A program made the translations under genes and the position numbers. A stretch of DNA of 64,000 nucleotides, from the NCBI GenBank assembly GCA_947650285.1, contig CANTFL010000198.1, forward strand, positions 62,001 through 126,000. Direction: 5' to 3'. Within the stretch, counting starts at the first letter, position 1. The number at the start of each line of letters is the position of its first letter. The notes under the pieces are model-generated. The model searched no databases, was not told the DNA's origin, and saw nothing but the letters and a program-made list of their open reading frames with translations. Of the stretch, positions 22,896 through 35,210 are shown one piece after another. This DNA is from Hyaloperonospora brassicae (taxonomy: Eukaryota > Oomycota > Peronosporomycetes > Peronosporales > Peronosporaceae).

Positions 22896-23810
22896 TCACC
22901 TCTCGACATCCTCTTCCACCTCTTCACTCTCGTTCCGCAGCTCACAACTTGACGGGCACGACGCAGTTACAGTCGGTGTCACTGCCTCCGACTTCTGCTT
23001 CTCCGTCTCACGTACCCTACGTGCCAGCAGCTTGAGAAACGCAGCCTGCTTTGGGTTCGCCCGCACACTCGCTAGCGTCCAGCCGCCCTTGTTGCCCGCA
23101 GTCGACAGCGCCTTTGTCCGCTTCACGGCGGCTTGAGAGAGCTTCACGTAGCGGTTGAAAGCGCCGCTGTGTTCGGGGAACTTAGCGACACACGCGCCGA
23201 TTTCGCTCGGAAACAGATTAAAGCCCACGATCACGCGCTTCACGGACACCTTCGCGTCTTTCACAGATGACAATGACGTCGGCAGTGAACGCACGCGACC
23301 GCCAAAGTGAGGCAGCTCGCCATCACACACGATCCCTCGACGATACACGTACGGGACACGTTCCCATCCAGGTTCAGTCTGGCTCAGCTCCTCCAGCTCA
23401 TCCGTTGTCAGTCGCGTTGACCGCTTGCGCGTCTTGTGGCCGTACTTTTCATAGTGGTCTAGACCTTTGACATTCACGTACAGACTTCCGCCTTCGAGTA
23501 CACCCGTCTCCCGCTGCCCCTCTTCGACCAGTTCCTCGTCAGTACAAGTAGCGCCACTCTTACTACTACTACTACTACTGCTACTTCGCAGTGGACTCAC
23601 GTGCAACGTAGCGCCATAGATGGGCGGAAAGAGCACATTGGTCTCGTATCGGACCTGCTCGGCATAGTCCACGTGGTACTCCGTCTCATCGTCGCAATCG
23701 GAGGCAATGACCCACACGGCCACTCCGTGCTCACTGGTTTCGTTGATGTACAGGGGCCAGTGGACAACGCCAGGATCTAGAAGGCGGGCACAGGACAAGA
23801 ATTCAAGCAT
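22896..23810 (-). CDS. Putative 2OG-Fe(II) oxygenase-like protein
   Basis: 304 aa, uninterrupted, GC-rich like the neighbouring genes. I do not know an exact orthologue. Features fit a double-stranded beta-helix oxygenase: an H-x-D pair in EYHVDYAEQVRYETN (H46, D48), then PPIYGATLHVSP, a second histidine in GELPHFGG (H168) and an arginine-containing strand KRVIVGFNLF (R192), in the order HxD...H...R used for iron and 2-oxoglutarate binding. A polyserine run from an AGT repeat (23563-23590) and an acidic insert split strands. The C-terminal 80 residues are basic, then acidic. Substrate unknown. The start may lie upstream if the TTCTAG before residue 11 is a splice acceptor. It converges tail-to-tail with the PIG-Y-like gene, 97 bp apart. 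Confidence 0.6.
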   Translation of the reverse strand: MLEFLSCARLLDPGVVHWPLYINETSEHGVAVWVIASDCDDETEYHVDYAEQVRYETNVLFPPIYGATLHVSPLRSSSSSSSSKSGATCTDEELVEEGQRETGVLEGGSLYVNVKGLDHYEKYGHKTRKRSTRLTTDELEELSQTEPGWERVPYVYRRGIVCDGELPHFGGRVRSLPTSLSSVKDAKVSVKRVIVGFNLFPSEIGACVAKFPEHSGAFNRYVKLSQAAVKRTKALSTAGNKGGWTLASVRANPKQAAFLKLLARRVRETEKQKSEAVTPTVTASCPSSCELRNESEEVEEDVER

Positions 23811-25825
23811 TGTGATCGACTATTTCGCTCGGCATGACAATCTTGTTATTCTTTTCCGACGCGCACGTCTCTACAAACGATGACAATATGCAGCTACACA
23901 CTCGTGTCGGGCAAATCTGTATCGTGCTTGACAGGATGACTGGGAAACAAGTGTGGATACGCCGTCGCGCTCAAGCTGCTGATGAGCCTACGTCATGTAG
24001 AGTGCTAGGTTGCAAAGGTACAGTAGTGCACCATTGCAACCTAGCACTGCAAAAGTGCGTACAAACAGGAGATGCTACGGTAACGAGACAAACAGAAGAT
24101 GCTAAGGTTAAGAAGCCACTGTTTTCACCGCAGCTGTCTACTTATATCTAACAGTTTCTCGGCGCATGTAAATTCTTATTACTAGGTCACTTTTCTGTTA
24201 AATGAATTGCTCAGCCTCGAGCGTATATGGATACTGATAGCTCGAGCTTTGGTAGACGAAGGCACCGCGGAACGCACTCAGTAAACTGCATTAACAAGAT
24301 GAGGCGGAGTCCGGATTACGCGTGTCGAGGCTATTGCATTTTGGAATTCAAAATGAGATTAAACTTGAGATCACGTACGTGCTCATACCTTGTCCTAAAA
24401 TCTTAAACGCATCTCGTGCATGTAAATTTTAATACACGATTATTCAATTCTCTCTATACGAAGTGCATGATTACATGTATGATAAATTAGCTCAAGGATA
24501 TACGTGGCATCTCTATCACTGATTATTGCAACAAACAAGTAGATGCGTGCAGAAATTGGCATGCTTATGATACAACAAAAAAGCTTGATTGGAAGACATT
24601 CATTACAATAATTCGTCTGATGTCAAAGCATTTATTATATTAATATTAGCTTTTCTATCATAGCTGTCAACGTTGAGGAACGTGATGTATGCAAGAAGAA
24701 CATGTATAGATTCAGTGCGTTATCGAGAAGTGGTGGGGCGTGCCGAAAATTGCTTTGAAACATCAAAAGTAGCACCACCATCACCACCCTATCTTATAAG
24801 CACCCATCATATAAGTTCAAGTCTCGAAGTAATGAAGTTTTTCTTCATAGGTAGCAGATATCCGTAAGCATTGTCGTATTTGGAGTGGCCGGACGGATAT
24901 TGTATCTGTGTTTAATCAAGTGTGGGATATACACTTAGATACAGAAGATGCCACACTTAATTCGATACTTCCTGGTAGTTCCGTATCAAGTGTGGCATCT
25001 TTGATGCCCAAGTCATAGTATCCTGCTCCATGGATGTCGGTGATCCACCGAAAGAGGTGGAGTCTGTCCACGATACAACTGATTGTAGCACTGTCTTCTC
25101 GGAGTGGTTTCTCTTCTCGGATCATAATCATACTGCGAATTTGACTGCCCTTGTCCTCCAGAAACTTGAAACAATTCTTGATCGCTTAGTATAGCTGCTT
25201 GTTGATACACTTGTCCAGTTCGCGACATAGAATCATTGACACTCGCAGAAAACCTTTATGAATGGCTTTGAAAAGAAGGGTATGAGTGGCCTGTTGAACA
25301 TCATGGATACAAATAAATTAGACAAATACCTTAAAGATGCCAATACCACCTACCTGTGACGCCTGTTGCCAGGCTTGATTGTTTGCTGCAATAATTTGTT
25401 GAGCGCAGCGAAATTTGTTCCCCCTCCAGAAATCTGAAACCAGTATCTATATAAGTCGCGAAAGGATCAAATGAAGGTAAACAGTAAGCTTTGCAGCACG
25501 TACCTGGCTCTAACCTGTATAACGTCAGTGCATTTCCATTGGCTCGAACCTGTCTTACGTCCGTGCAGCACCTTAGTCCAAACTTTTTTTACGTCAGTGA
25601 AGAACCTTAGATCAAACTTGTTTTATGTCAGTGCAGTAGGCGGCTCCGAAGTTCTTGGTGTATATTTTCAGACGCTAAGGCGCAACGTTTAGCAATAGTG
25701 TGGGGGAGAGGACTGTCGTCTTGAAATATATGATACGTTCGTATTGATCGCAAGACGCGATGCTATGTACCGGTAACGTTTTGTCATCTGTCAAGACGAA
25801 CACAAATTACGACATATCAACAACT
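23811..25825. other. AT-rich spacer, transition to repeat-rich half
   Basis: No gene supported. The short frame 23834-24151 (+) has no recognised domain. AT content rises from 24.2 kb onward. The tandem repeat at 25511-25646 is listed separately. Confidence 0.45.
25511..25646. repeat. Degenerate tandem repeat, period about 34-36 bp
   Basis: Nearly four units each contain aacctgt/aacttgt, then tacgtcagtgcag and ccttag. Units diverge by substitutions and 1-2 bp length changes. Confidence 0.65.
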
Positions 25826-25839
25826 GATCACACTCTACC

Positions 25840-27370
25840 CTATCTATAAGAGACACCTTTTAGCCCATTTTTTTCAGCGTGTCTTATAAAAAGTCTTATA
25901 TAGAGAATATGAAAGGAAGAAGTTGCATGATATATTTTTATAGCGTGATCGCTAATTATAATGGAATGTAACGTCTTTCTATTATATGAAGTCTCTAATG
26001 ACGAGCTGTTTTGCCCTAGCGTTCTAGTTCTTGCGAATACCGACGACATCTTATCCAGATCTGATTGTATGATTCGCGTGTCCTCATCTGAGCGCTTGAA
26101 GTACGAACGCAAAAGCAGTCAGCACTATAATTCTTCATTTAACTAACAGGCGCTTGATCTTCGTCGCTTTCGACTTCCGCGGGCTCTACTTCTGCTTCCA
26201 TCAGAGCTTCTTGTTCTTTGGTTATTTGCTCGTGGTCCTCGAATTCGACATAGTCATCCACACTAGCGTTTACACCAAGCTTTTGAAACATAACAACCAG
26301 ATCGCAGCAGTTTTGTTAATAGACGAGTCTGGACTGTCGACAGTCGTTTTATGCACGCAAATAAGCAACCTGTGGCGCTTCGATGATCTCACTCTTGATC
26401 CAGCAACTTAAAATGACCCCCCCGCTAATACTGATCCAGATCTCAGAAGGAAACTCAATGACTTCTAGGACATTATGTCTGCGTTCCATGTTTGCGTCGA
26501 TCAGATCCATGCGCCATCGCATATAAAGTTTCTTGTAGCGGTCTTTAAACGATCGGATGATACCTATATAACATATATGTAAGTAAGGAGATTAATGTAG
26601 ATTTAAGACACACATATTTAAATATGAGATAAATGCGTGCTACATCGAGCGGCTGGATAGTGGAAGTCATGCTAGGCGAAAAATACCAAATTGACGTTAT
26701 TGGGTTCTTGTCGGACCTTGTGAAGTGAAGCATTATCGAGAAGTAGCAGGACTTTGCGACCATGCATTCGTAGATTAAATTAATACATCCACGTATCAAA
26801 GACAATTGCATTCATCCAGAAGTATGAGTTCGCAGCGTTCACGATGCCACGCTTCTCGATCTATTCACCCTCCAATCACCTTGTCTTTTAAAATTTCCGA
26901 TGATCAGGTGCTCCGGCTTTTCAGATCCACTTGCGTTGCAGCACAGAGCAACTGTTACGCGAGAATTTACGCTCTTCTTTCCGTTGTTATGAACCGTGGA
27001 TTGGGTTTTGTTCGGTATAAATTCGAAGTAATGCTGTCTCATCAATTTTCATATATCACTCGGCGAATTTTTGTTCACTCAGAAATCGAATCTCATACTT
27101 TGCTGCTTGCACATACTCGATAAATAAGCTCCCGCTCTCGCCTGTCAACGCGCGGCTTTTGATGTTGTTCCGCTTCTTGAAAATCTGGAGTCAGCCTTTG
27201 GAAAGCTTGAGATCGTGATCTTTGATATCATGGCTCACTTGTAGTCGGTCTGCTTTCTCTAGTACCATTCTTCTAATAAATCGTCACTCTCGCGCTCGAG
27301 AACGAATTCTAGCAGCTCCTTCTCAAGGTCAGGATGATTTACATGTCGTTTATTTTTTACATTAGGGTAA
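25840..27370 (-). mobile_element. pogo/Tigger-like DNA transposon relic
   Basis: On the minus strand, fragments lie in the order of a pogo-type transposase. A CENP-B-like helix-turn-helix end (NHPDLEKELLEFVLERESDD, LLEEWY) lies near 27345-27245. The start of the DDE_1 domain (RVTVALCCNASGSEKPEHLI, IGNFKR) is at 27045-26839. The LQPLD-type block (APSMTST-like stretch, IQPLD) follows at 26811-26545. Stops and frameshifts separate them, so the element is dead. No terminal inverted repeats or TA duplication were delimited. The segment agagacacctttta near 25851 may be the 3' end. Confidence 0.7.
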
Positions 27371-27443
27371 ATGACCTAATAGGTCAATTTATTTCATGGC
27401 CCTGAGCTGATGCGCCGTTGATTTACTAATGATGTGCTGGATC

Positions 27444-27889
27444 TGTAACGGGTTTAGCCCGTTACTAAAGAAAGGATATCTTTGTATCAATTTTTGAACA
27501 TTATCTATTTAGATCGTGTTAGATTGACTTTACTCGTAAGGAGCAGGGTTGAAGGAGTATTACCCCCGAGGGTAATATTTCTTTGATGGGTTGCTCAACA
27601 TGATGGCTGATGTTCACGGTACATTAACCGGATTAACCACCAATCGCTACTGAACGCGCCAATAGTGGTGAGCGGGAAGCCCATGTAGGAGATTGTAGTT
27701 TAATGTAGTTAGCTCAGGACAAAAGATGGGTTATCAAGAAACATAACTATATCAAACACAATTGTAATTTTTTCCATAGACAGAACTTTCGAGTTCAGCC
27801 TACTTCGCTGCTTATTCTCACGCCACATGTACGTGACGTCGGTTGCACATAACCTTGCGTCGAATTGACACGAGGCGTGCCCCGTTACA
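27444..27889 (+). repeat. 5' LTR of Gypsy-2
   Basis: 446 bp from TGTAACGGG to CCCGTTACA, followed at once by cctggcagcactttgcagtc, the PBS-like sequence that also follows the Gypsy-1 and minus-strand 2.5-kb LTRs. Confidence 0.85.
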
Positions 27890-27944
27890 CCTGGCAGCAC
27901 TTTGCAGTCTGTGCAGCGTCCACAACTACCTTACCTGACATGAA

Positions 27945-29105
27945 CATGTTGGAAGAGGAGTAGATCTTTAAAGCCACGCTTGAGGGCTTCAACCATTTGA
28001 GAGAAAGATAATGGAAAGCAATGGGACGAATGAGTTCTTCCGTCGAAGAAACTGCCATTAGCGCCATGTTGGATTCCCTTGACAGGGATTAACAACATGC
28101 CGCTATAGCCAAGTTCATTCAAAATGTACATGTCGCCGAAAGGGAGAAAGTAGCCTTGCTTCACCAGCAAGGCTATCAACAGGCCGAGCAGGTGAGATAA
28201 ATTGGTGCTTAACAGACAGAGCTGTTGAGACAGCAGGAATTCCATACTGCTTTGGGCGAGACGGCACACACGCGTCGTCCCGAAATCTTGAAGATTAATG
28301 TCTCCAAGTACAGAGGAGTCGAGGACGGCTCCCTGTTTTTATGGTTCGTCGAACTAGACAGATCCATAAAGGCACGTCGTATCGACGATGAGCAAATTAA
28401 AGTCACATTTGATCAAGCCCACTTGGTAGGACGTGCCAAGACTTATGCGTTATAGATCGAGATGCGCGACATGTATGCTTTAACTCGCTAGAAACCTGTA
28501 GGATCCAGCTCAATCAATTGTTTGAAACGCCTGGAGATGAATTCAGGGCTCGATCAGAGCGACTGAAAATCAAACAGATTAAGCGTGATGTGTGCGCTTG
28601 CGCTCAGCATATACGACTCCTCTTGAGTAGTATAACTGCTGACCCTGTACATGAACACACGCTGATTACTATGTTCGTTGAAGGCTCGCAGATGGTCCCG
28701 TCAGGAACCACCCGTCCCGCTTAGAGTTGGATACGCTTGAACAAGCAATATCAGCTGCGGAATGGGAGGACTCTAGCATGAGGAAGAATCATGATATATC
28801 TAGCTCTTATCGTCACAAAGACGAAAAGAAATTGGAGGTACAAAAACAATAACCTCTGCACTTTTGAAAGTGAAAGGTCTTGTCTCTTTGAACAACAAGC
28901 TATAGCAGAAGTTCAATAACTGTCAGAAGCTAGAAAAAATGCTTACGAGTGTAATGCCCCACTTCCAGTATCAAAAATAATTGAGCGAAATGATCGGTCA
29001 TCTGTCAAAAAGGGCAATGGTCGTAGTTCCAATGCTGTTGCGAAACCGCAACAGCGAAGTGGACAATTAAAAATGGACGGGTTCAGTAGGGGCGGAGTGC
29101 CCTAT
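27945..29105 (+). pseudogene. Gypsy-2 gag, degenerate
   Basis: Fragments in several frames align in order with Gypsy-1 gag. The N-terminal piece starts after 27945. FLWFVELDRSIKARRIDDEQ lies in 28225-28455. HEHTLITMFVEGSQM lies in 28518-28724. Beyond 28900 a zinc-knuckle region is hardly readable because its cysteines are lost. At least four stops or frameshifts interrupt it. In an intact element gag forms the virus-like particle. Confidence 0.75.
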
Positions 29106-29138
29106 TAATCCAGCAATCTCAAGAGAATTACAGATATC

Positions 29139-32100
29139 TTGACGAAATTTGCTCCTGATGCACAATCGTTGTGTGTCTCTGCACCTGGTGATAAAGTGAC
29201 ACTCATTTATTTGAAGTTGCAAGTGACAAAAAATTTGTTAGTTCGTCGTCTAGTTGACTGTAGGGCGTTGAACAGATTTGTTTCTCGCCAGTCAACAGAA
29301 GATCGTGGGCATAAGTTTGCTAAGCGCAACGTAACTCTAACGATGATGACGGTACGCCTTGCCCAGGCGCATAGATATATGAAGTAGAAATCTACTACAC
29401 GATAGAGGGAGAACTGCACGATGGCACATTTATCGTACTGGATCCGGATGACAAATTTGATGTCATCCTGGGATTACCTTGGCTCAGAACGTACGAGTTA
29501 AGAGAGAGATGGCAGCATTGATGCGTAACGGTATTTGCCGATTCTTCATCAGATGGCCATCTGATGAACATCTTGGAGCGTCCACAAGCGTGTGGATGTA
29601 CTGCGAGTGATTGAGATGACCTTATTTGCGGTACGGTCGTTAGCACGACTGCACAAGACCTCAGTGTATCTGATCACTACACTGTGGACCAAGCTCCCGG
29701 CGGCTGTACAGAAGTACATGCAGCGTCGAAGGTCCAACACTCAAATAAGTTGAGTGGACCGGGACATGGATGTATGACTAGCGGGAAACATCCTAGAAAG
29801 AAGAAACCTGTTGCCACCAAAGGGCGACACGGTCATCTTAGGTCGAATGGAGAGTCTGCCGTAGAGGATCAGCTTCTGACTGAGGTTGCACAGCCACAGT
29901 CAGAAGACGCCGAGGGAATACAACCACACGTTCTAGAGAAAGGAACTCCTCAAGCGTTTCATGCTGAGGGATTAGGTCTTCAGCAACCTGCGGAAAGAAG
30001 TTCCCAGGAAGAAACCGAGACGTTGAACGTCTTGTTGAATGACGGATCGAGTGCAGGCGGTTACACACTTGATCTGATTGTGCCTTTAAAATTAACTTCA
30101 GAGATTACTCAAATGACACGCTTGAACCCAAACGGTTCCTGCGTGATATGCTCTGCGTACTCGTCACAGAGTATGAGTATGTGGCCGATATTCGGTCGGC
30201 AACTGTATTTGACGAGAACAAACGGGTTTTTAGCAGCTCATAGATGGACGAAAGTGTCCTCGATGAGAAGACTCGGATTGAGCGATACACGTATCATTTC
30301 TAGGAGTAGCGTAAAGTAAACCCTTTGTACAAGAATTGAATATATTTTTGGGAAGTATTTTATGAATTAGTACCAAGCGAGCAAAAAATAAAAGGGACCC
30401 AACCTAAGATCGAGATCAAACTGGGTTCGAAGTACTGTGTCATGGAGCAGTGTCCACTGCGTCGTGAACAAAAACTAGCGATCGACAAGTTCTTTGCCGA
30501 TTGCTTTGCATCGGGACATGTGATGGAATTAACTTTCCATTTCAGCTCTTCAAACCTATATGTGCGAAAGGCCACATAAGGATGGCGGAAAGTGCATCGT
30601 TCAACAAATTGAATTCTGCAACGCTACCGGTTCAGACACCGATACCGAGGATGGACGTAATCATAGATGGTATGTCTAAGAGTACCATATTCTCGTACAT
30701 GGATTTGATAGATGGATTCTATCAGAGCCTCATGCGTGAACGGGAAATCCTGTACACAGTAGTGACCACCCCAAGTGGTATGCTATGGGATTGGCTAGTG
30801 ATGCCATAGGGGCTGAGTAATGTCACCGTAACAATCAGCAGATGTGTTAGATCTGTTGAGACTAGTGCGGGACCTCGCACCAAAATAGATAGACGATGTG
30901 TTCGTCCATAGCCTGGCTATTGACGATGAGACGGACTAAAAGTTCATAGAACACACGCTCATCCAGTTCTTCAAATCATGCGAAAGCATAAGTTGTAGGC
31001 AAATCTCAAGAAGGGAAATGTTTGCGGCTAGCGAAACAACACTTTTTGTGTGGATCGAGGGTAATTGTGCCGTACGCCCTGATCCAGAAACGATCCAGGC
31101 GATCACCGACTGGCCTGTTCCAGTCGATGTCAAGAGACTTTGTAAGCTCCTTAGTCTAGCGGCATAGTTGCGCGAGTACTCGCGCTAAAACGCCGGGATA
31201 ACTGTGCATTTTTCTTGCTTGCTCAAGAAAAATGTGAAGTGTTTATGGAACGCTGACTGTCAGCGTTCCTTTGAAGTTATTTAGCAGAGCTTGATGCAAT
31301 CGCTTATCTTGGCGAGTGCAAATCAGGGCAGACCATTCCATGTGGTTTGCGACGCCAGCGATTTCGCGATCGACTGTGCGCTATCTCAATTGAACATAGA
31401 TGACTTAGAGCGCGTCATCTGTTATCAATCGCGCCAGCTGCAACCAGCTGAGCGTAATCATCCAGTGCATGACAAGGAACTTCTTGCCATGAAGTACGCA
31501 CTGGTTAAATTCTGCGTCTATCTCTTGGACAATTGACCGTGCATCGTCTATACGGACCATGCGTCACTACGCACGGCCGTAAACAGTCCGCAATCCTCGC
31601 AACGAATGGCGAGATGACTGTCTATCGTCGCGGAGTACAACTTTTCCGTCGATTATGAACTAGGACAACTCAATGTCGTCGCTGATGTGCTGTCGCGCCG
31701 ACCCGATATCAAGCCGAGCGCGCAATCCAACAGTGAGGACAAGCTCACTGTTGCGACACGTACGGTCAATGTCCCGTCATTAACATTACTTGACGACGTG
31801 AGAAAAGCCTACGCGGACGTGGGGTCTTTCTGTGCTTGATAAAACATTTGGTGAATTTACCTCGCAAATCTGTGAAAGATTTTTCGGCTTTTTATTAAAT
31901 CTATAAGGATCGGTACACAACTCGCAACGAATTTCTATACCATACTGCCGTTGCTGGCATAACATCCCGTGTCGTGCCTCACTCTTAACAATTTGCGTGT
32001 ACGCATCATGTACGAGTGCCACGATGCCACAAAAGGCTGCCCTCAGTAATGAGAAAAGACTCACCTTACGGTAAGTCTTGACTATTACCTGCCCCGCTAA

Positions 32101-33990
32101 TAACAGTTTGTATAAGTACATGTGCGCTTGCAAGGTTCGTCAACGGTTAAAGCCTATTCCTACTTTTCTTGCGCCTTTACATCCTTTAACTGTCCCGGAA
32201 GAGTGCCAACATTCGGCTCCAATGGACTTCGTCTTCGGTTTCCCCGAAGCCACCACAAAAATATCGAAATTCTTGTGTTGGTGGATCGGTCCAGCAAGAT
32301 ATTGCATCTTGCTGCTGTCCCCAAGTCGATCAACGCCCACGGATGAACGCGTGTCTTTATCGACACTGTGTTTCGACTTCATGGGTTACTCTTTGAACTC
32401 GTTTCCGACCGAGATCTTCAGTTCCCAGCGGAGTAGTGACAATCCGTGTTCCGATTACTCTAAATGCGCTTGAAGATGTTAACATCTGACCATCCCAATA
32501 CAGATGTTCAGACGGAATGTGCCAATCATGTTCTCGAATCAATCCATCAAGTCTATGTCCACTCGTTCTCGAGTTGGAGCGAATATCTACCGATGGTGTA
32601 ATTCGCCATCAACAATTTGGTGCATGCTTCTACACAGCACACACCTTTCTTCGTCCTTGTGCTCACGCCATTCACTTCTGCCCTCCCTATTAGAGTGTAA
32701 ATCTTGGATAAGGCGAAGAGGGTCTCGCTCGAGCAAGAACTGTTCTGAATCTTGATCATCATGTGCCGACGCAAACGTCGCCACGTATGATACCGATTGC
32801 GAACAAGTCGACATCGATCAAGAAGATACATTCGATAATAGCGATGACGCTATTATTGATACGTATGATGATGAAGATGCTGATATCGTCAGTATCACCA
32901 ACGAATATTTTAGCGGGGATGATGACACCCTCGCCGATAATCAGAAAGAGGGGAACGGACTCTTTATGCAGTTCTCGCAAGGCGAACAGGACAAAACAAC
33001 ATCTCTTCAGCATAAGGATTTCTGCTGGCTCGATAAGCAATGGACCGTTTCGTGCAGAAAATATCGCTCACGCGGTAGAACGGCATAAAATAAACACTGT
33101 CAAGAATGGAAGAGCAAGCATTCTCTCGTTTATTAAAGGTGATTAATTACTACTTTCTACGGTCATTTCACCTAGACACGTAGTGATTTATGTTAGCAGC
33201 AGTAAAATACTGCACAATTATATCGGCCACTTTCGTGTGCTGCGTCGACAAGAAAACGCATATACGATCGAGCTGCTATGTAGGATGCGTAGGAATTCTA
33301 CGTTTTGAGTGGGGCGCCTCCGCCCGTATTGTCAGTACAAGCTCTCTTCCGACCATGAAGATACCCCCTCCCACGTTCAAGAACCTCCATTAGGTTCTTG
33401 CGCTCAAGACGATCAGTCTGTTGCGTAATAAAGAAACCTCTCCACGCAGTTCTGAGATCTCCCTCTGAGCTGTCCCCAGATCTATAACGAGGGAGCAGAC
33501 ATCATGCTCAACCTCAAGATAGGCGAAGATGTAATCAGCATGATCCCACGCCCGATCAGCCTCCCGATTCCTGCGATGTTGCCGCACGGAATCGGTCAAA
33601 GCGTAGCACCTGTCCCGCTCTTGCTTCAAATTCTCGCGCAATTGATCGATTGCGCGATCCATCTCGTCTTGGTCGAGATGGTAAGCCAAAAAAATTGGAG
33701 GAGGTATTTCCTCCTTCTTCACATCCTTTGGTGGAATCACACGGTGGTCAATGCTTCCTTGTGGATCGTACCTTAAATTACCGTGACGAGTTGAGGTCAA
33801 GGACAAGTTACCTCGTCCTGTGGCGAAGGTATACACCCTCGTGGAACCGCTGGGAGCCTCGCTCCCGGATGATGTTGGATGGGCCCGGTCTCGTCGAGCA
33901 CTACGACGAGTCAAACCCTTTGATGGAGGGCCATCGTCGTACCAACGCCCGCCGCAGTCGTAAAGGGACTGTATTGTCTCAATCCTTTTG
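29139..33990 (+). pseudogene. Gypsy-2 pol: protease, RT, RNase H, integrase, chromodomain (broken)
   Basis: Domains in order: retropepsin remnant (29139-29520; the active-site block reads VDCRAL where Gypsy-1 has VDCGAS), RT fingers/palm (30501-30809: PIPRMDVIIDGM, MDLIDGFYQ), RNase H (31291-31536: VVCDASDFAIDCALSQL), integrase zinc region, integrase core (32140-32480: PMDFVFGFPE), integrase C-terminal region (33170-33390), and chromodomain (33720-33930: SYLVLWRRYTPSWNRWEPRS). Stops separate nearly every domain. Two patches, 29456-29990 and 31115-31508, are almost identical to Gypsy-1, including stops, although the rest has diverged. Confidence 0.8.
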
Positions 33991-35085
33991 CGCATCTCAG
34001 ACGAGATGCGCGCCGTTCAATACGGCTGATTAGGTAGGAAGGCCTCCCAAAGAGCGCAAACAGAATTATTTACACAACACTGACATTTCTCTCCCCACGA
34101 GAGGCAAGGCAGTCCACCCTCTCGTGACAATAGGTTCAATTTGAATTGAGCAACGGTTATGGACTTCTGTTTAAACTTATTGCGAGCTGCAGTAAGTTTT
34201 TCCAGTCAAGTGTATAGGCCAACATTCAAAATTTTGCCGCTGAAATTTGTTATACGCCTGAACTAACGAGAACTCGTCTTGTTTGTGATTACCGCGGTAC
34301 CGTCGATGTGTGAAAAAGATATCGATGTTAAATAATGCTCAGTGCGATAATGTTTTGCACTAAGATCAAGTCCATGGATCCTTGACGAGTCATAAAGTGG
34401 GTTTTGACAACTCTCAATGGTTGAGACGTACCACTCTCTCAACTCGCACAAGTTAAGCATCCATGGTATGTTCTCAGGATCATATTTGAAACGCGTCGCG
34501 ATACTGCTTATTCTGCGTGTTGACAACATGAAAGCTGGCTTCACGATAGCCGCAGTACCTAGTATTGCTGCGGCTATGGATACGATGACTTCGCGATGAG
34601 TCATCGACATTATCATGAGGACTTACGTCCTCAAGTTTTGCACTCGTCTCGTACGATACGAGCGCGATCGGTTTGATCCCGGCGACGAGTTTAAGACTCG
34701 TCGAATGGAACGAACATCTCATGGCGCAAGTCTTTATTGAGACTTCCACGAGAAGCAGCAGTCGTCTATGCCGCAACCTTACGGTCAGGCTATGCACACG
34801 GCTTGAGTCGGATGGAGGATCCGACTCGCACGAATAGACCACCTCTATATCGGAATTTTGGCCCATGGGACTACCACCTGCAGCCGAAGCTGCGAGTGAA
34901 GAAGCTGCGCGTAAATAAACACATGCTTCTGTAACTTTGGGAGTTGCAGGCTACTTATCAGCATCAGTAGGCGGCAGGTCACCTGCTGCTGAGTCTTGGA
35001 CAGCTTTTTCATCGGCTGCACGCATCCTTGCAGTCGCGTTACTGGCGGCCTTGTTCGCGCAGCACATGGGCGAACTCGTCATGCG
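33390..35085 (-). pseudogene. Conserved antisense ORF of the chromovirus, Gypsy-2 copy
   Basis: On the strand opposite pol, reading from near the 3' LTR inward. It starts at the ATG at 35082 (MTSSPMCCANKAASNA), three bases after a pyrimidine tract and AG that looks like a splice acceptor. DIEVVYSCESDPPSDSS follows at 34866-34480, then a Cys motif around 34120-34070 (C-HERVDC-LASRGE), MRKRIETIQSLYDC, and a coiled coil (DEMDRAIDQLRENLKQERD) at 33995-33390. The last part overlaps the chromodomain on the other strand. Frameshifts break it, but each block has a counterpart in Gypsy-1 and in the 52-54 kb copy. Function unknown. Confidence 0.55.
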
Positions 35086-35210
35086 CTAAAAGGATAAATG
35101 CGTTAAGCAGAACCAACAAGCGCTCCCTTTCCTAAAGAGTGTCCCAACGGTGGCCAATCTGTCACTAATTAATCAATCACTTACTAAATGACTGATGGTT
35201 GAGGGGGGGA

